A stretch of 64,000 nt of DNA from an uncultured Eubacteriales bacterium (GCA_948527295.1 CAOSWK010000003.1:1-64000); one strand, 5' to 3'; counted from the stretch's first letter, positions 1 to 9,231 are shown. The notes: generated from the sequence alone by a model not told the origin. Numbers and translations are program-made.

Positions 1-14
1 TAGGAGATAATTTT

Positions 15-590
15 ATGAAAAATATTTTAAACGTAAACAAAATTTCTTTAAAACCAATCTTTATGAGTTTAGCAATTTTGTTCACTGCAGGAATCAGCTT
101 TCCTTATTCTTTCGAAAAAGTTGTAAGTGCTTCTTATTCAGATGAACAAACTATTGACGAAAATACTGAGGACCAAAATTGGAATGGTATTCCTGAAGGA
201 AGATACGCTGTTACTTTATTTAACCATGATAAATGTACCGTTAAACGAATTGATGTATTAGAATGGCCATTCGGCTTTGACACTGATAAATTTGATGTCC
301 CTGAACTTCCTGAAAGAAGTCACGGTTACCCACGCCAAGGTATATACGTAAGAGAAGACCTTAATGGTAGTATTGATGTCGCTGCTGACTATGGGCCTAC
401 CCCTAGGGATTATGATGAACTTAGCAGCATGATTATGGAGGTTCGCTCCGTAAAGCCTAAAAACTCTAACGCTTCGGTAAATAATGACCTTGATGATATT
501 GGTCGTCTTGACGGCAATAGTAGAGAACAATCTTTGTGGCAAAAATGTTGCTCTTGCTGTTTTAAAAATTCTAATAAAAAGAACGATTAA
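15..590 (+). CDS. small secreted protein with a conserved leader, copy 1
   Basis: I do not recognise this 191-residue protein. A TAGGAG ribosome site lies 8 bases before the ATG. The first 40 residues look like a Sec signal peptide: a basic start, a hydrophobic stretch around residues 16-30, and a likely cut after an SAS motif near residue 40. The mature part is acidic and polar, with a tight Cys cluster (CCSCC) near a Lys/Asn-rich C-terminus. It lies directly upstream of a second gene whose leader is almost identical while the mature sequence is unrelated. The ribosome site is at the window edge, so the promoter and any further copies lie outside. Inference: secreted or surface-attached; function unknown. 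Confidence 0.75.
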   Translation: MKNILNVNKISLKPIFMSLAILFTAGISFPYSFEKVVSASYSDEQTIDENTEDQNWNGIPEGRYAVTLFNHDKCTVKRIDVLEWPFGFDTDKFDVPELPERSHGYPRQGIYVREDLNGSIDVAADYGPTPRDYDELSSMIMEVRSVKPKNSNASVNNDLDDIGRLDGNSREQSLWQKCCSCCFKNSNKKND

Positions 591-618
591 ATTTTAAAAA
601 ATGTTAGGAGATAATTTT

Positions 619-1107
619 ATGAAAAATATTTTAAATGTAAACAAAATTTCTTTAAAACCAATCTTTATGAGTTTAGCAATTCTATTCGCAGTAGGCGTTA
701 GCGTTCCTCATTCTTTTGAAAAAGTTGCAAGTGCTTCTCATTCAGATAGCCAAATTTTTGAAGAAGACCCAGATGGCGATGGTGATTTTATTATTATTGA
801 AGAAGAAGAAGAAGCTCCAGATGATGATGACAACGATTATAAGCCAACTTGCCATATCTATTTGATAGAGAAAAACTCTGAAGAGGAGGAAGAAGAAGAA
901 GAAGCCGACGACAAGGATAATAGCAACCTCGGCTTTAAATCAGACGACTTCCCTTCAGCTAATGACCCAGTCTTTGGATCCGACACAAAAAAGACGGAAA
1001 CTAAAATATACTACGAAGAGGAAGAAAACACTAACGAGCCAAACAATGACGATGATGAGTCAAGCAATCATCTTTGCCCATCTATCTTTAAGTGTTCTTT
1101 AACATAA
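619..1107 (+). CDS. small secreted acidic protein with a conserved leader, copy 2
   Basis: This encodes 162 residues from the ATG at 619. An upstream in-frame ATG at 601 is possible, but the TAGGAG site at 605-610 and the match to copy 1 favour 619. The first 40 or so residues nearly repeat the leader of the preceding gene (hydrophobic core, then a SAS/H motif). The mature part has runs of Glu and Asp (EEEEEE tracts), very high negative charge and two Cys near the C-terminus. It is about 28 bp downstream of copy 1, probably in the same transcript, and is followed by a strong terminator. The function is unknown. Acidic low-complexity secreted proteins may bind cations or calcium, but nothing here proves that. 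Confidence 0.75.
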   Translation: MKNILNVNKISLKPIFMSLAILFAVGVSVPHSFEKVASASHSDSQIFEEDPDGDGDFIIIEEEEEAPDDDDNDYKPTCHIYLIEKNSEEEEEEEEADDKDNSNLGFKSDDFPSANDPVFGSDTKKTETKIYYEEEENTNEPNNDDDESSNHLCPSIFKCSLT

Positions 1108-1148
1108 GTCATAAATGTAATTTATCAATCTCATGTTAAAAAAATTAG

Positions 1149-1174
1149 CACCCTTTTGTTTGTTCAAAAGGGTG
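1149..1174 (+). terminator. Rho-independent terminator after the secreted protein pair
   Basis: A perfect 10-bp stem (CACCCTTTTG / CAAAAGGGTG) with a 6-base loop is followed by TTTTTGTTTTTC. It closes the two-gene unit on the plus strand. Confidence 0.9.
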
Positions 1175-1219
1175 TTTTTGTTTTTCTATTTATAAAAATT
1201 TTTCGAGTTTTGAGCTTTT

Positions 1220-3805
1220 TTATTTTAAAGAAAAATCGTTTTTGTCTAGCGTTAAATTAGGGTTATAGAACGGATCACCCTGTTCTAGCTCCTTTGCCCA
1301 GCGGTTTTTAAAATTAAGCACTTCTCTTTTAAAGCGCTGCTTCTTTTCTGGCGTATCCTCATAGCCTCGGCTTTTTGACTCATAATGGTACAGCTCTGCG
1401 TAGGGCGTCCAGATTACTTTATAGCCTTTTTTTCGAATTTTCATGCACAGGTCTACGTCGTTAAAGGCTACCTCAAACAGTTTTTCGTCGAAACCACCGA
1501 CTTCTTCAAAAATGCTTTTCTTCGTCATCAGGCAAGCCCCCGTCACAGCGCTATATTCTTGCGCAAAATGTAGCCTCACCATGTATCCTGGGGCCGTTTT
1601 CTTAAATCCGCAATATGCATGCCCCGCAACCCCACCCAGTCCTACAATTACACCCGCGTGTTGAATCGTGTCATCGGGGTAATATAGCTTTGCGCCCACG
1701 GCTCCTACGTCCTTTCGTTGCGAGTACATCAGCATCTCTTCAATCCAGCCTTTGCTAATCACAGACGTATCGTTATTTAAAAATAGCAGATGCTCGCCCA
1801 ACGCGAACTGGACGCCAAAGTTATTTATGGCAGAATAGTTAAACTTGCCGCCCGCTTCATATTCAACAACTTTTATATTGCTGCGACCTTTTAGAGTCTC
1901 GTAATAGCTGAATGTTTCGGGATTCTTGCTGTTATTTTCTATGATGATAATCTCAAAATTTTTGTACGAAGACTTCTCAAATATAGAATTTATGCACTTA
2001 TATAGCACCTCCGCGTGGTCTTTATTCGGAATCAATATCGAAACCATCGGGTTCCCGATAATCTTGTATTTTATTCTGTATACAGTTGGACGAATCGCGG
2101 AGCTTTCCACCCGAGCTTCGAGGTTGTTTCTTTTCAGCGACTCCGCCACCGCTTTGATTCCAGCCATAACTGCGCTAGGTTTTGCGCCAATATCCGAAGC
2201 CACCGAGCCCTTATGCACGCGCCAATAGTACAGCACCTTTGGAATATGGACGATATTCTGCGCTTTTTCGGTTAATCTCAAAACCAAGTCGTGGTCCTGA
2301 GAGCCGTCAAACTCGGGCCTAAACAGGTCTTCATCTCCCAACAAATCCCTTTTAAACGCCGTAAAATGGCAGATGTAATTATACGCACGCAAATTATCAA
2401 CCGCAAAATCCGGCTTGTAATGCGGCCCAAACGTATATTTTGTCGAGATTTTAAATTTCGTTTCGTCTGTGTAGATGAAATCCGCATCTTTCTCGTTTAT
2501 CGCCTTAGCAACCTCAAACAAGGCGCTCGGATGCAGCACATCATCGTGATCCAGCAACGCAAAGTAACCTCCGGTTGCCATTTTGGCACACTCGTTCGTG
2601 TTTTCGGATATCCCTAAATTTTTCTCCAACTTTTTATACTTTATCCTGTTGTCGGCAAGGGCGTACTGGTTGCAAATCTTTCCCACATACTCGTGCTCAA
2701 GGTCGCTGCCGTCGGCAAGGCACAGCTCCCAATTGTCGTAAGTCTGGGCTTTTACAGATTTTATCATCGCCTCCAAAAAATTCTTTGGCGTGTTATAAAG
2801 CGGCACTAGAATGCTAAACTTCACATCTTTTTCAAACACAGTTTCGCGCTGTTTTTTTAATTCTTTTTTCGAAATTGGCCGATTTCTCCCAGTCCCAAGC
2901 CGTATTATTTTTTTTACTACTCGCCTCAACTGCCCGCAGAGCACTCTAAACGGCTTTGTGACCCGCCACCATCGCGCATTTGCAATCTCGTTATACTGCC
3001 GCCTCAAGTCAAATATCAAGCACTCATCGCGCTCGCACTGCTCACTTAGCTCTAAATAGGCCTTCTTTAGCGACGAGTACTCCTCCGCCACCTGCTTATA
3101 CCTCAATTTTTCGTCCAAGCCCCGCGCCTCTAGCTCCTTTATCTTGCCCGCGTTTTTTGTGCACTCGGCCTCCAACTTGCTGAGCTTCATCTTCTCGATT
3201 CTATCGTACATTTCGTAGTCAAAAATGACGTTTGCAAAATTCTCTTTTTTTCGAAACAGCATGGCCCAATCGCAGATAAAATCTACCTTCTGGACGTGAT
3301 CCTTAAAAAACGAATTCTTGGCAAACTCCTTGCACCAATACTCCGCCTGCTGGACGTTTAAATGCGTCATGTTCTCGATGTCCGAGGGCGTGGAGGTGAA
3401 TATTATCGTATCGCTGTATTGGCACAGATTGGCGATCGCCTTTTCCCCGTCGGCCGGGAACAAATGCTCCATCACCTCTATTGTGATAACCAAATCAAAC
3501 CTCTGCGGCACGGTGTCTGGAAGCTTTTCCGTTATCGAATGCACAAAACAGTACGGCTTGGCTCCATCCACCGCGTTCGATATCGCATATTCAGAGACAT
3601 CAAAGCCATAGGCCTCTACCCCGCGCTCCCTCAGCGCTTCCACCAAATATCCCATTGCGCAGCCTGCGTCCAGCACCGTTTTGGGGTTAAATTTATCTAC
3701 TATATCCTGCGCGATCTTTCCAAAAAACGGCTTCCAGTGGCTCTCGTCCTTATAATCCGCGCCGCAGTCCGTTTTAAAAAAGTCGTGTCCATACGTGTCG
3801 TTCAT
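1220..3805 (-). CDS. SAM methyltransferase fused to two family-2 glycosyltransferase domains
   Basis: The product is 861 residues from the ATG at 3805; an earlier in-frame TTG at 3820 is less likely. Domain order: a class I SAM-dependent methyltransferase at about residues 1-200 (motif I VLDAGCAMGYL near 44-54), a charged coiled coil at about 200-270, a short basic WWRVTKPF segment, then two GT-A fold GT2 domains. The first begins near residue 325 (FSILVPLYNTP, with an acidic DHDD metal site). The second begins near 585 (VSILIPNKDH, with a FLNND site). Such chains build or cap cell-surface polysaccharides by adding sugars to a growing glycan in the cytoplasm. The acceptor cannot be told. It is transcribed alone, divergently from the exporter operon. 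Confidence 0.85.
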   Translation of the reverse strand: MNDTYGHDFFKTDCGADYKDESHWKPFFGKIAQDIVDKFNPKTVLDAGCAMGYLVEALRERGVEAYGFDVSEYAISNAVDGAKPYCFVHSITEKLPDTVPQRFDLVITIEVMEHLFPADGEKAIANLCQYSDTIIFTSTPSDIENMTHLNVQQAEYWCKEFAKNSFFKDHVQKVDFICDWAMLFRKKENFANVIFDYEMYDRIEKMKLSKLEAECTKNAGKIKELEARGLDEKLRYKQVAEEYSSLKKAYLELSEQCERDECLIFDLRRQYNEIANARWWRVTKPFRVLCGQLRRVVKKIIRLGTGRNRPISKKELKKQRETVFEKDVKFSILVPLYNTPKNFLEAMIKSVKAQTYDNWELCLADGSDLEHEYVGKICNQYALADNRIKYKKLEKNLGISENTNECAKMATGGYFALLDHDDVLHPSALFEVAKAINEKDADFIYTDETKFKISTKYTFGPHYKPDFAVDNLRAYNYICHFTAFKRDLLGDEDLFRPEFDGSQDHDLVLRLTEKAQNIVHIPKVLYYWRVHKGSVASDIGAKPSAVMAGIKAVAESLKRNNLEARVESSAIRPTVYRIKYKIIGNPMVSILIPNKDHAEVLYKCINSIFEKSSYKNFEIIIIENNSKNPETFSYYETLKGRSNIKVVEYEAGGKFNYSAINNFGVQFALGEHLLFLNNDTSVISKGWIEEMLMYSQRKDVGAVGAKLYYPDDTIQHAGVIVGLGGVAGHAYCGFKKTAPGYMVRLHFAQEYSAVTGACLMTKKSIFEEVGGFDEKLFEVAFNDVDLCMKIRKKGYKVIWTPYAELYHYESKSRGYEDTPEKKQRFKREVLNFKNRWAKELEQGDPFYNPNLTLDKNDFSLK

Positions 3806-4198
3806 TCTCACACATCCCAATAAATCGTTAATCTCTACAAAAATTTAAGTCGCTTTCAAAATTTTCAAAAATTCTGGTACCTATGCACATTTATCGCCGG
3901 CACCCGGCCCTTTAAAACTATTATAATTTATTTATTTTAAAAAATCCAGAATAATCTGTCAGCGCCCCAAACGCCCTGCACAATCGCGTTTTCGGCTTTT
4001 TTCTTTTTTAGAAATTCCACTATTCATGTTGCTCGTTCGATTTTGTGAAAATTTTTGCAGTTTATTTTTCATTTTGTGTTGATATTTTGCACAAATTATA
4101 GTATAATCATCTCGATTATTTATTTATTAAAGATTAATCCTGAATTTTATTTTTGAGCCGGTTTGGCTCTGTGCCTGGAAGAAAGCGAGGTTCACCGC
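3806..4198. other. intergenic region between divergent transcription units
   Basis: This 393-bp AT-rich spacer separates the glycosyltransferase gene (minus) and the export operon (plus). It holds the strong plus-strand promoter at 4079-4107, a minus-strand TATAAT near 3920-3930 with no good -35 box, and a small GC hairpin (GCCGG-CACC-CGGC) near 3897-3909. I see no convincing gene. Confidence 0.6.
4079..4107 (+). promoter_or_regulatory. near-consensus vegetative promoter of the peptide export operon
   Basis: -35 TTGATA at 4079-4084, exactly 17 bases, then a perfect -10 TATAAT at 4102-4107. It lies about 90 bases before the first export gene and suggests sigma-A driven expression. Confidence 0.85.
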
Positions 4199-4795
4199 AT
4201 GAATGACAGCCTGTTTAGAAAAAAGAGTCTGGATCGCATTTCGTCGCCCGACCAGCTTAACGACTATATCAAGGTCTCGAACCCCAGCGTTTGGCTGATT
4301 ATCGGCGCTTTGGTTATTTTGGCGACTTCGTTTTCTGTCTGGGCTTTTAACGGGAACATCACCTCGGAGGTCTCTTGCACCGGCGCTTTTCAGAGTAGCC
4401 CTCATGACCGCGACGCCGCGAGTTCGGTTGTCTGCTACGTTGACGCAAACTATGCCTCGAAAATCGCCGAGGGCATGCCTGTGCGCATTTACGACCGCTC
4501 TAAGCCGATGAGTGCCTATATTGAGGGGAAGGTTGTTAAGGTCTCTTCTGTGCCGGTCCGTCAGGCCGACATTTTTGACGCTTACTCAAGCGAGTTCGTT
4601 GCGGACAGCATTCTGGAGGCCGAATACGGTGTGCAGATTTTAATAAAGGTTGGCAAAACCGCGGATGGCTCGTACGTTTGGGCCAACGGGGAGGTCGGCG
4701 ATGACGCTTTTGCTAGGGTGGACGGCCTCTGCAAGGTGGACATCATTACGGAATCGTACACGCCGGTTGAATTTTTGTTTAACAAGTCGAACTAA
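4199..4795 (+). CDS. short HlyD-like secretion (membrane fusion) protein of an NHLM-type export system
   Basis: This encodes 198 residues. The ATG at 4199 is preceded by GCGAGG at a proper distance, whereas the upstream in-frame TTG at 4163 has no ribosome site. One transmembrane helix lies near residues 28-48 (VWLIIGALVILATSFSVWAF), followed by an extracytoplasmic part with a V-CYVDANYASKIAEGM stretch typical of HlyD beta-barrel or biotinyl-lipoyl-like segments. The start of the protein (RKKSLDRISSPDQLNDYIKV) resembles the secretion subunit that accompanies NHLM bacteriocin exporters. It is much shorter than classical HlyD proteins and lacks a long coiled coil. It is followed closely by the two ABC exporter genes, so it probably forms the extracellular gate or adaptor of that complex. 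Confidence 0.8.
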   Translation: MNDSLFRKKSLDRISSPDQLNDYIKVSNPSVWLIIGALVILATSFSVWAFNGNITSEVSCTGAFQSSPHDRDAASSVVCYVDANYASKIAEGMPVRIYDRSKPMSAYIEGKVVKVSSVPVRQADIFDAYSSEFVADSILEAEYGVQILIKVGKTADGSYVWANGEVGDDAFARVDGLCKVDIITESYTPVEFLFNKSN

Positions 4796-4816
4796 AATAG
4801 CGCTAGAGGGGGCGAT

Positions 4817-6985
4817 TTGGCCGTGTTTAAACGGAGTACTGTAGAAAAGGTTCCTGTAATCATGCAGATGGAGGCTTTGGAGTGCGGTGCGGCGTGCCTT
4901 GCGATGATTTTGGCTTATCATGGCAAATGGTTACCTCTTGAGAAGGTCCGTGTGGACTGCGGTGTTTCTCGCGATGGGAGCAACTTGAAGGATATGTCTG
5001 ACGCGGCAAATGCCTATGGGCTGGAGGTTAGCGCTTATCGATGCGGTCTGGATGACGTTAAAACCTTGAGTTTTCCGGCGATTATTCACTGGAACTTCAA
5101 TCATTTTGTGGTTCTGAACGGGTTTAAAAAGAACAAGGCGGTTATAAATGACCCTGCGAGGGGCACTGTGGAGGTCTCTATTGAGGATTTTGACCGCGCT
5201 TTTACCGGAATCATCGTGTGCTTTGAAAAGACCAATGCCTTCGTGCCCGGTGGCAAGAAGAAGAGCGTTTTATCTTTTGCAAAAAATCGGCTTCGCGGCA
5301 CACTTGTTCCGTTTGTTTTTGTCGTTCTGACGGGGCTTTTGGGCACTTTTATTGGGATTATTAATCCGGTTTTTACTAGGATTTTTATGGACAAAATTTT
5401 GTCTAAAGAAAACCCCGAATGGCTGATGCCCGTGCTTTTTTCCATGGCTGCGCTTGTTTTTTTCCAGATAATCGTCCAGCTCATAAACATCGTCTACATG
5501 CTAAAAATAAAGGGGAAGCTCGCCATCGTCGCAAACTCCATGTTCATGTGGCACGTTTTGCGCTTGCCTATGCACTTTTTCTCTCAGCGGCAAATCGGAG
5601 ACATCGCCATGCGGCAAGCCTCTAACGAGAAGATCGCCGAAGTCTTGATCCAAAGCCTTGCTCCGATCTTTTTAAACGCCATCATGCTGGTATTTTACTT
5701 TTTTATGGTTATAAACATCAGCTGGCCGCTCACTCTTTTGGGGCTTAGCGCCGTTATTATCAATATGTTTTTGGCAAATTATATCTCTCAAAAGCGCGTT
5801 AATGTCACGCGGGCGCAGCTTCGAGATGCTGGTAAGCTCGCCTCTTCTACTGTTTCGGGTATTGAGATGATTGAAACTATTAAGTCTGCCGGCGCTGAGA
5901 ACGGTTTTTTTGAAAAATGGTCGGGATATCAGGCTTCGGTGAACTCCTCTATTGTGCGCTTCTCTAAGCTCAACGAGTACATCGGCGCTGTGCCGGAGAT
6001 TGTTCAGGGTTTGGCCAACATGGCGGTCTTACTGATCGGTGCCATGTTTATTATGCAAGGTAAGAATGGCTTTACGGCCGGAGTTTTGATTATGTTTCAG
6101 GGCTACTTGAGCAAGTTTATTGAGCCGCTTGAGTCCTTTCGCGGGATTGGTCAGCAGATTCAGGAGATGCGCACCGACATGGAGCGCATTGAGGACGTTA
6201 TGAACTACGAGCCCGACGTGAGTTACGACGATATAAATTTTGACGAGGCCGCAGAATATACCAAATTGACAGGCGAAATGCAGATGAGGAACATCACATT
6301 TGGCTACAAACCTCTTGGTGAGCCGTTGATTAAGGATTTTAATCTGACTTTGAAGCCTGGCTCTACTGTGGCTTTTGTTGGAGCCTCGGGCTGCGGTAAA
6401 TCTACGCTTGCGAAGCTTATTTCTGGCCTGTACCGGCCTTGGTCGGGCGAGATAACCTTCGATGGTGTCGATGCTTCCAAGATAAACCGCGAGATTTTTA
6501 CTAGCTCTGTGGCCGTTGTGGACCAGGATATCATCCTGTTTGAGGACACGATTGCCGATAACATCAAGATGTGGGACAAGTCCATCGACGAGACGAAAAT
6601 GGTTGTGGCGGCCAAAGACGCGCATATTCACGAGGACATCATGCTTAAGGACGGCGGCTACAGCCATACTGTTTTGGAGGGCGGCAAAAATTTCTCTGGC
6701 GGACAGCGTCAGCGCTTGGAGATTGCTCGGACTCTGGCTAAAGATCCGACTATAATCATCCTGGACGAGGCTACATCTGCTTTGGACGCTAGAACAGAGC
6801 ACGAAGTCATACGGTCAATCACCGACAGGGGCGTCACTTGTATCATTGTGGCGCATCGACTGTCTACCATCCGCGACTGCGACGAGATTATCGTCCTCGA
6901 GAAAGGCCAAGTCATCGAGCGCGGCACTCACGACGAGCTATTTGCTAAAGGTGGCATTTACACTCAGCTGATTACCACCGAGTAG
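4817..6985 (+). CDS. NHLM-type peptidase/ABC exporter (C39 peptidase, membrane and ATPase domains)
   Basis: The 722-residue protein starts at TTG 4817 behind an AGAGGGGGCGA site; GTG 4823 is an alternative. Residues 1-140 form a C39 double-glycine peptidase with the expected catalytic residues: Cys23 in ALECGAACL, His96 in NHFVVL, Asp112 in INDPARG. A six-helix ABC membrane domain spans about 155-440. The ATPase follows at about 480-720 with Walker A GASGCGKST, signature SGGQRQR, Walker B TIIILDEATSAL and the H-loop in VAHRLST. It cuts leader peptides after a GG-type motif and exports the core peptide. The partner genes on both sides match the three-gene NHLM arrangement. No precursor peptide is encoded next to it. 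Confidence 0.92.
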   Translation: MAVFKRSTVEKVPVIMQMEALECGAACLAMILAYHGKWLPLEKVRVDCGVSRDGSNLKDMSDAANAYGLEVSAYRCGLDDVKTLSFPAIIHWNFNHFVVLNGFKKNKAVINDPARGTVEVSIEDFDRAFTGIIVCFEKTNAFVPGGKKKSVLSFAKNRLRGTLVPFVFVVLTGLLGTFIGIINPVFTRIFMDKILSKENPEWLMPVLFSMAALVFFQIIVQLINIVYMLKIKGKLAIVANSMFMWHVLRLPMHFFSQRQIGDIAMRQASNEKIAEVLIQSLAPIFLNAIMLVFYFFMVINISWPLTLLGLSAVIINMFLANYISQKRVNVTRAQLRDAGKLASSTVSGIEMIETIKSAGAENGFFEKWSGYQASVNSSIVRFSKLNEYIGAVPEIVQGLANMAVLLIGAMFIMQGKNGFTAGVLIMFQGYLSKFIEPLESFRGIGQQIQEMRTDMERIEDVMNYEPDVSYDDINFDEAAEYTKLTGEMQMRNITFGYKPLGEPLIKDFNLTLKPGSTVAFVGASGCGKSTLAKLISGLYRPWSGEITFDGVDASKINREIFTSSVAVVDQDIILFEDTIADNIKMWDKSIDETKMVVAAKDAHIHEDIMLKDGGYSHTVLEGGKNFSGGQRQRLEIARTLAKDPTIIILDEATSALDARTEHEVIRSITDRGVTCIIVAHRLSTIRDCDEIIVLEKGQVIERGTHDELFAKGGIYTQLITTE

Positions 6986-7038
6986 CCGCATAAATGGCGT
7001 AGTCAAGCCAAAGTAAACGTAGAAAAGAGGTGCTTTTT

Positions 7039-9231
7039 TTGAGTTGGTTTAGCGAGCAGTTGAAAAACCGCATGAAAAAGGACAAAGAGGATTTTGAAAA
7101 TTCTTTTGTGGAACTTTCGTCCGTGGTTTTGGGCGAATCGGCCATAGCTAGGGCTATCAACAACGACCGCAAAAAAACGCAGAATGCCATTGAAGAAGTG
7201 CTAAAATTCTACAATGCGAAAATCATCGAGCTGCCAAACCGGCTTGACGACATGAACGAGCAGCTTGAATATATGTTGCGGCCAACCGGAATCATGCGCC
7301 GTGCGATTGAGCTAAAGGGCAAATGGTGGAAGAATGCGGTGGGAGCTTTCATTGGCCAGACTAAGTCCGGCGACACTGTTGCGCTTATACCGGACGCGGC
7401 AAAGGGGTACAGCTTTTTTGACTATGAGTCGGGGCGCCGTGTGAAAATTTCTGACAAAACAAAGGATCTCTTAGAAGAAAGCGCCTTCTGCTTTTATAAG
7501 CCCTTTCCGCTGCGGAAGTTGACTCTTACGGACATCGGCCGCTACATTATATCTGCCCTCAGCCGCGCCGACGTGTTATACATAGTGTTTATTTCGCTGG
7601 TCGTTCAACTAATCGGAATGATCCTCCCGTTCGTCAACAAGCTGCTGTACGGCGGCATCATCCCCGTTGGCAAGGTGAGTTTGCTGTTGCCTTTTGCGGC
7701 TTTGCTTATTGGCATGACTTTATCTCAGGCTTTGATAAAAATCGCGAATCAGCTGGTTTCGGCGCGCATCGGCATGAAGATGAATGTTTCTGTCCAGGCC
7801 GCCACAATGAGCCGGATTATGTCTTTGCCGGCGAGCTTTTTTTCTAAGTACAATTCTGGCGATTTGTCCGCCCGCGTGGAGGGCATGCAGCAGATCGCGC
7901 TTATGATTAGCAACCTCTTTTTCGGCGTGGGGCTTTCTACCTTGTGCTCGTTTGTGTACATTTTTCAGATGAACCAATACGCATCCGCGCTGGTTATTCC
8001 GGCCATTTTGTTCATCTTGATTCAGCTGGGGCTAGATGTCATCGGCACTTTCAGGTTGATTTCTCTTAACCGGAAGAAAAATAATTCCCGAATTAGCCTA
8101 AATTCGCTTATTTACTCGCTGTTTTCCGGCGTGCAAAAAATAAAGCTCTCTGGTGCCGAGCGGCGCGCGTTTTCTAAATGGGCCAGCACCTACAAAATCG
8201 CAGCCGATCTCGATTATCAGCCTCCCGCTTTAATAAAAGTCCTGCCGGTGCTCTCTACGGCGGTCTCCATGTCGGGTTCGATCGTTCTTTATTACATCGC
8301 CGGCACCACTAACGTGAGTTTGGCCGATTTCATCGCGTTTAACACGGCTTTTTCGGCCGTCAGCGGAGCTATTTTAGCGTTGTCGCCGTTATTCACTAAA
8401 ATTGCCGAAATGAAGCCGTTTGTGGAGATAATTCAGCCCATACTAGACGCCGAGCCGGAGGTTAGCGAAAACAAAAAGATAATCACAAGCCTTGCTGGCG
8501 CGATCGAGCTGAATAATGTCTCCTTTCGATACAGCAAAAATGGGCCTCTTGTGCTTGACAACATCAGCCTAAAGATTGATCCGGGGCAATACATCGCCAT
8601 TGTTGGCAAGACAGGATGCGGAAAGTCCACCTTAATGCGGCTTTTGCTCGGGTTTGAATCGACCAAGAACGGCGCAATTTACTACGACGGACAGGACATT
8701 AACACGCTGGATTTGCGGAGTTTGCGGCGTCACATTGGCGCTGTTATGCAGAATGGCAAGCTTTTTCAGGGCGACATTTTTTCTAATATTGTGATTTCGG
8801 CGCCGTGGCTTACTTTGGACGACGCTTGGGAAGCTGCAAGGCTCGCGGGAATCGACACGGACATAAAAGACATGCCGATGGCCATGCATACGGTCATCAC
8901 CGAAGGAAGCGGCGGTGTGTCTGGCGGGCAAAAGCAGCGCTTGATGATTGCTCGAGCGATTGCGCCCCGGCCTAGCGTCTTGATGTTTGACGAGGCCACC
9001 AGCGCGCTTGACAACATCACGCAAAAGCAGATTTCGGAATCTTTGGACTCCTTGAAAAGCACCAGAATTGTTATTGCGCACAGGCTTTCGACCATCAAGA
9101 ACTGCGACAGAATCATCGTTATAGACAATGGTAAAATTGTGGAAGACGGTACATTCGCCGAATTAATGGCTCAAAACGGCTTCTTTGCAGAACTCGTAAA
9201 GCGCCAACAAATTAACAATCCCACTCATTAA
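7039..9231 (+). CDS. NHLM-type second ABC exporter, ATP-binding/permease protein
   Basis: The product is 730 residues. The start is placed at TTG 7039 because AAAGAGGTG at 7024-7032 is well spaced from it. An N-terminal region of about 150 residues without a peptidase (containing VALIPDAAKGYSFFD) is characteristic of the second exporter of NHLM systems. The membrane domain runs from about 170 to 440. The ATPase domain has Walker A GKTGCGKST, signature SGGQKQR, Walker B SVLMFDEATSAL and an AHRLST H-loop. It probably pairs with the peptidase-containing exporter upstream. The 50-base gap and shared strand make one operon. No clear terminator follows, only a weak AAAAAGCTTTTTT palindrome. Confidence 0.88.
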   Translation: MSWFSEQLKNRMKKDKEDFENSFVELSSVVLGESAIARAINNDRKKTQNAIEEVLKFYNAKIIELPNRLDDMNEQLEYMLRPTGIMRRAIELKGKWWKNAVGAFIGQTKSGDTVALIPDAAKGYSFFDYESGRRVKISDKTKDLLEESAFCFYKPFPLRKLTLTDIGRYIISALSRADVLYIVFISLVVQLIGMILPFVNKLLYGGIIPVGKVSLLLPFAALLIGMTLSQALIKIANQLVSARIGMKMNVSVQAATMSRIMSLPASFFSKYNSGDLSARVEGMQQIALMISNLFFGVGLSTLCSFVYIFQMNQYASALVIPAILFILIQLGLDVIGTFRLISLNRKKNNSRISLNSLIYSLFSGVQKIKLSGAERRAFSKWASTYKIAADLDYQPPALIKVLPVLSTAVSMSGSIVLYYIAGTTNVSLADFIAFNTAFSAVSGAILALSPLFTKIAEMKPFVEIIQPILDAEPEVSENKKIITSLAGAIELNNVSFRYSKNGPLVLDNISLKIDPGQYIAIVGKTGCGKSTLMRLLLGFESTKNGAIYYDGQDINTLDLRSLRRHIGAVMQNGKLFQGDIFSNIVISAPWLTLDDAWEAARLAGIDTDIKDMPMAMHTVITEGSGGVSGGQKQRLMIARAIAPRPSVLMFDEATSALDNITQKQISESLDSLKSTRIVIAHRLSTIKNCDRIIVIDNGKIVEDGTFAELMAQNGFFAELVKRQQINNPTH

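Noticed and set aside
619..1107. Acidic secreted proteins as substrates of the nearby C39 exporter
   Set aside because: They carry Sec-type signal peptides and no GG motif, so export by the general pathway is more likely.
6029..6802. 257-codon open frame on the minus strand
   Set aside because: It lies wholly antisense to the ATPase half of the C39 exporter, has no ribosome site and its translation shows no known motif.
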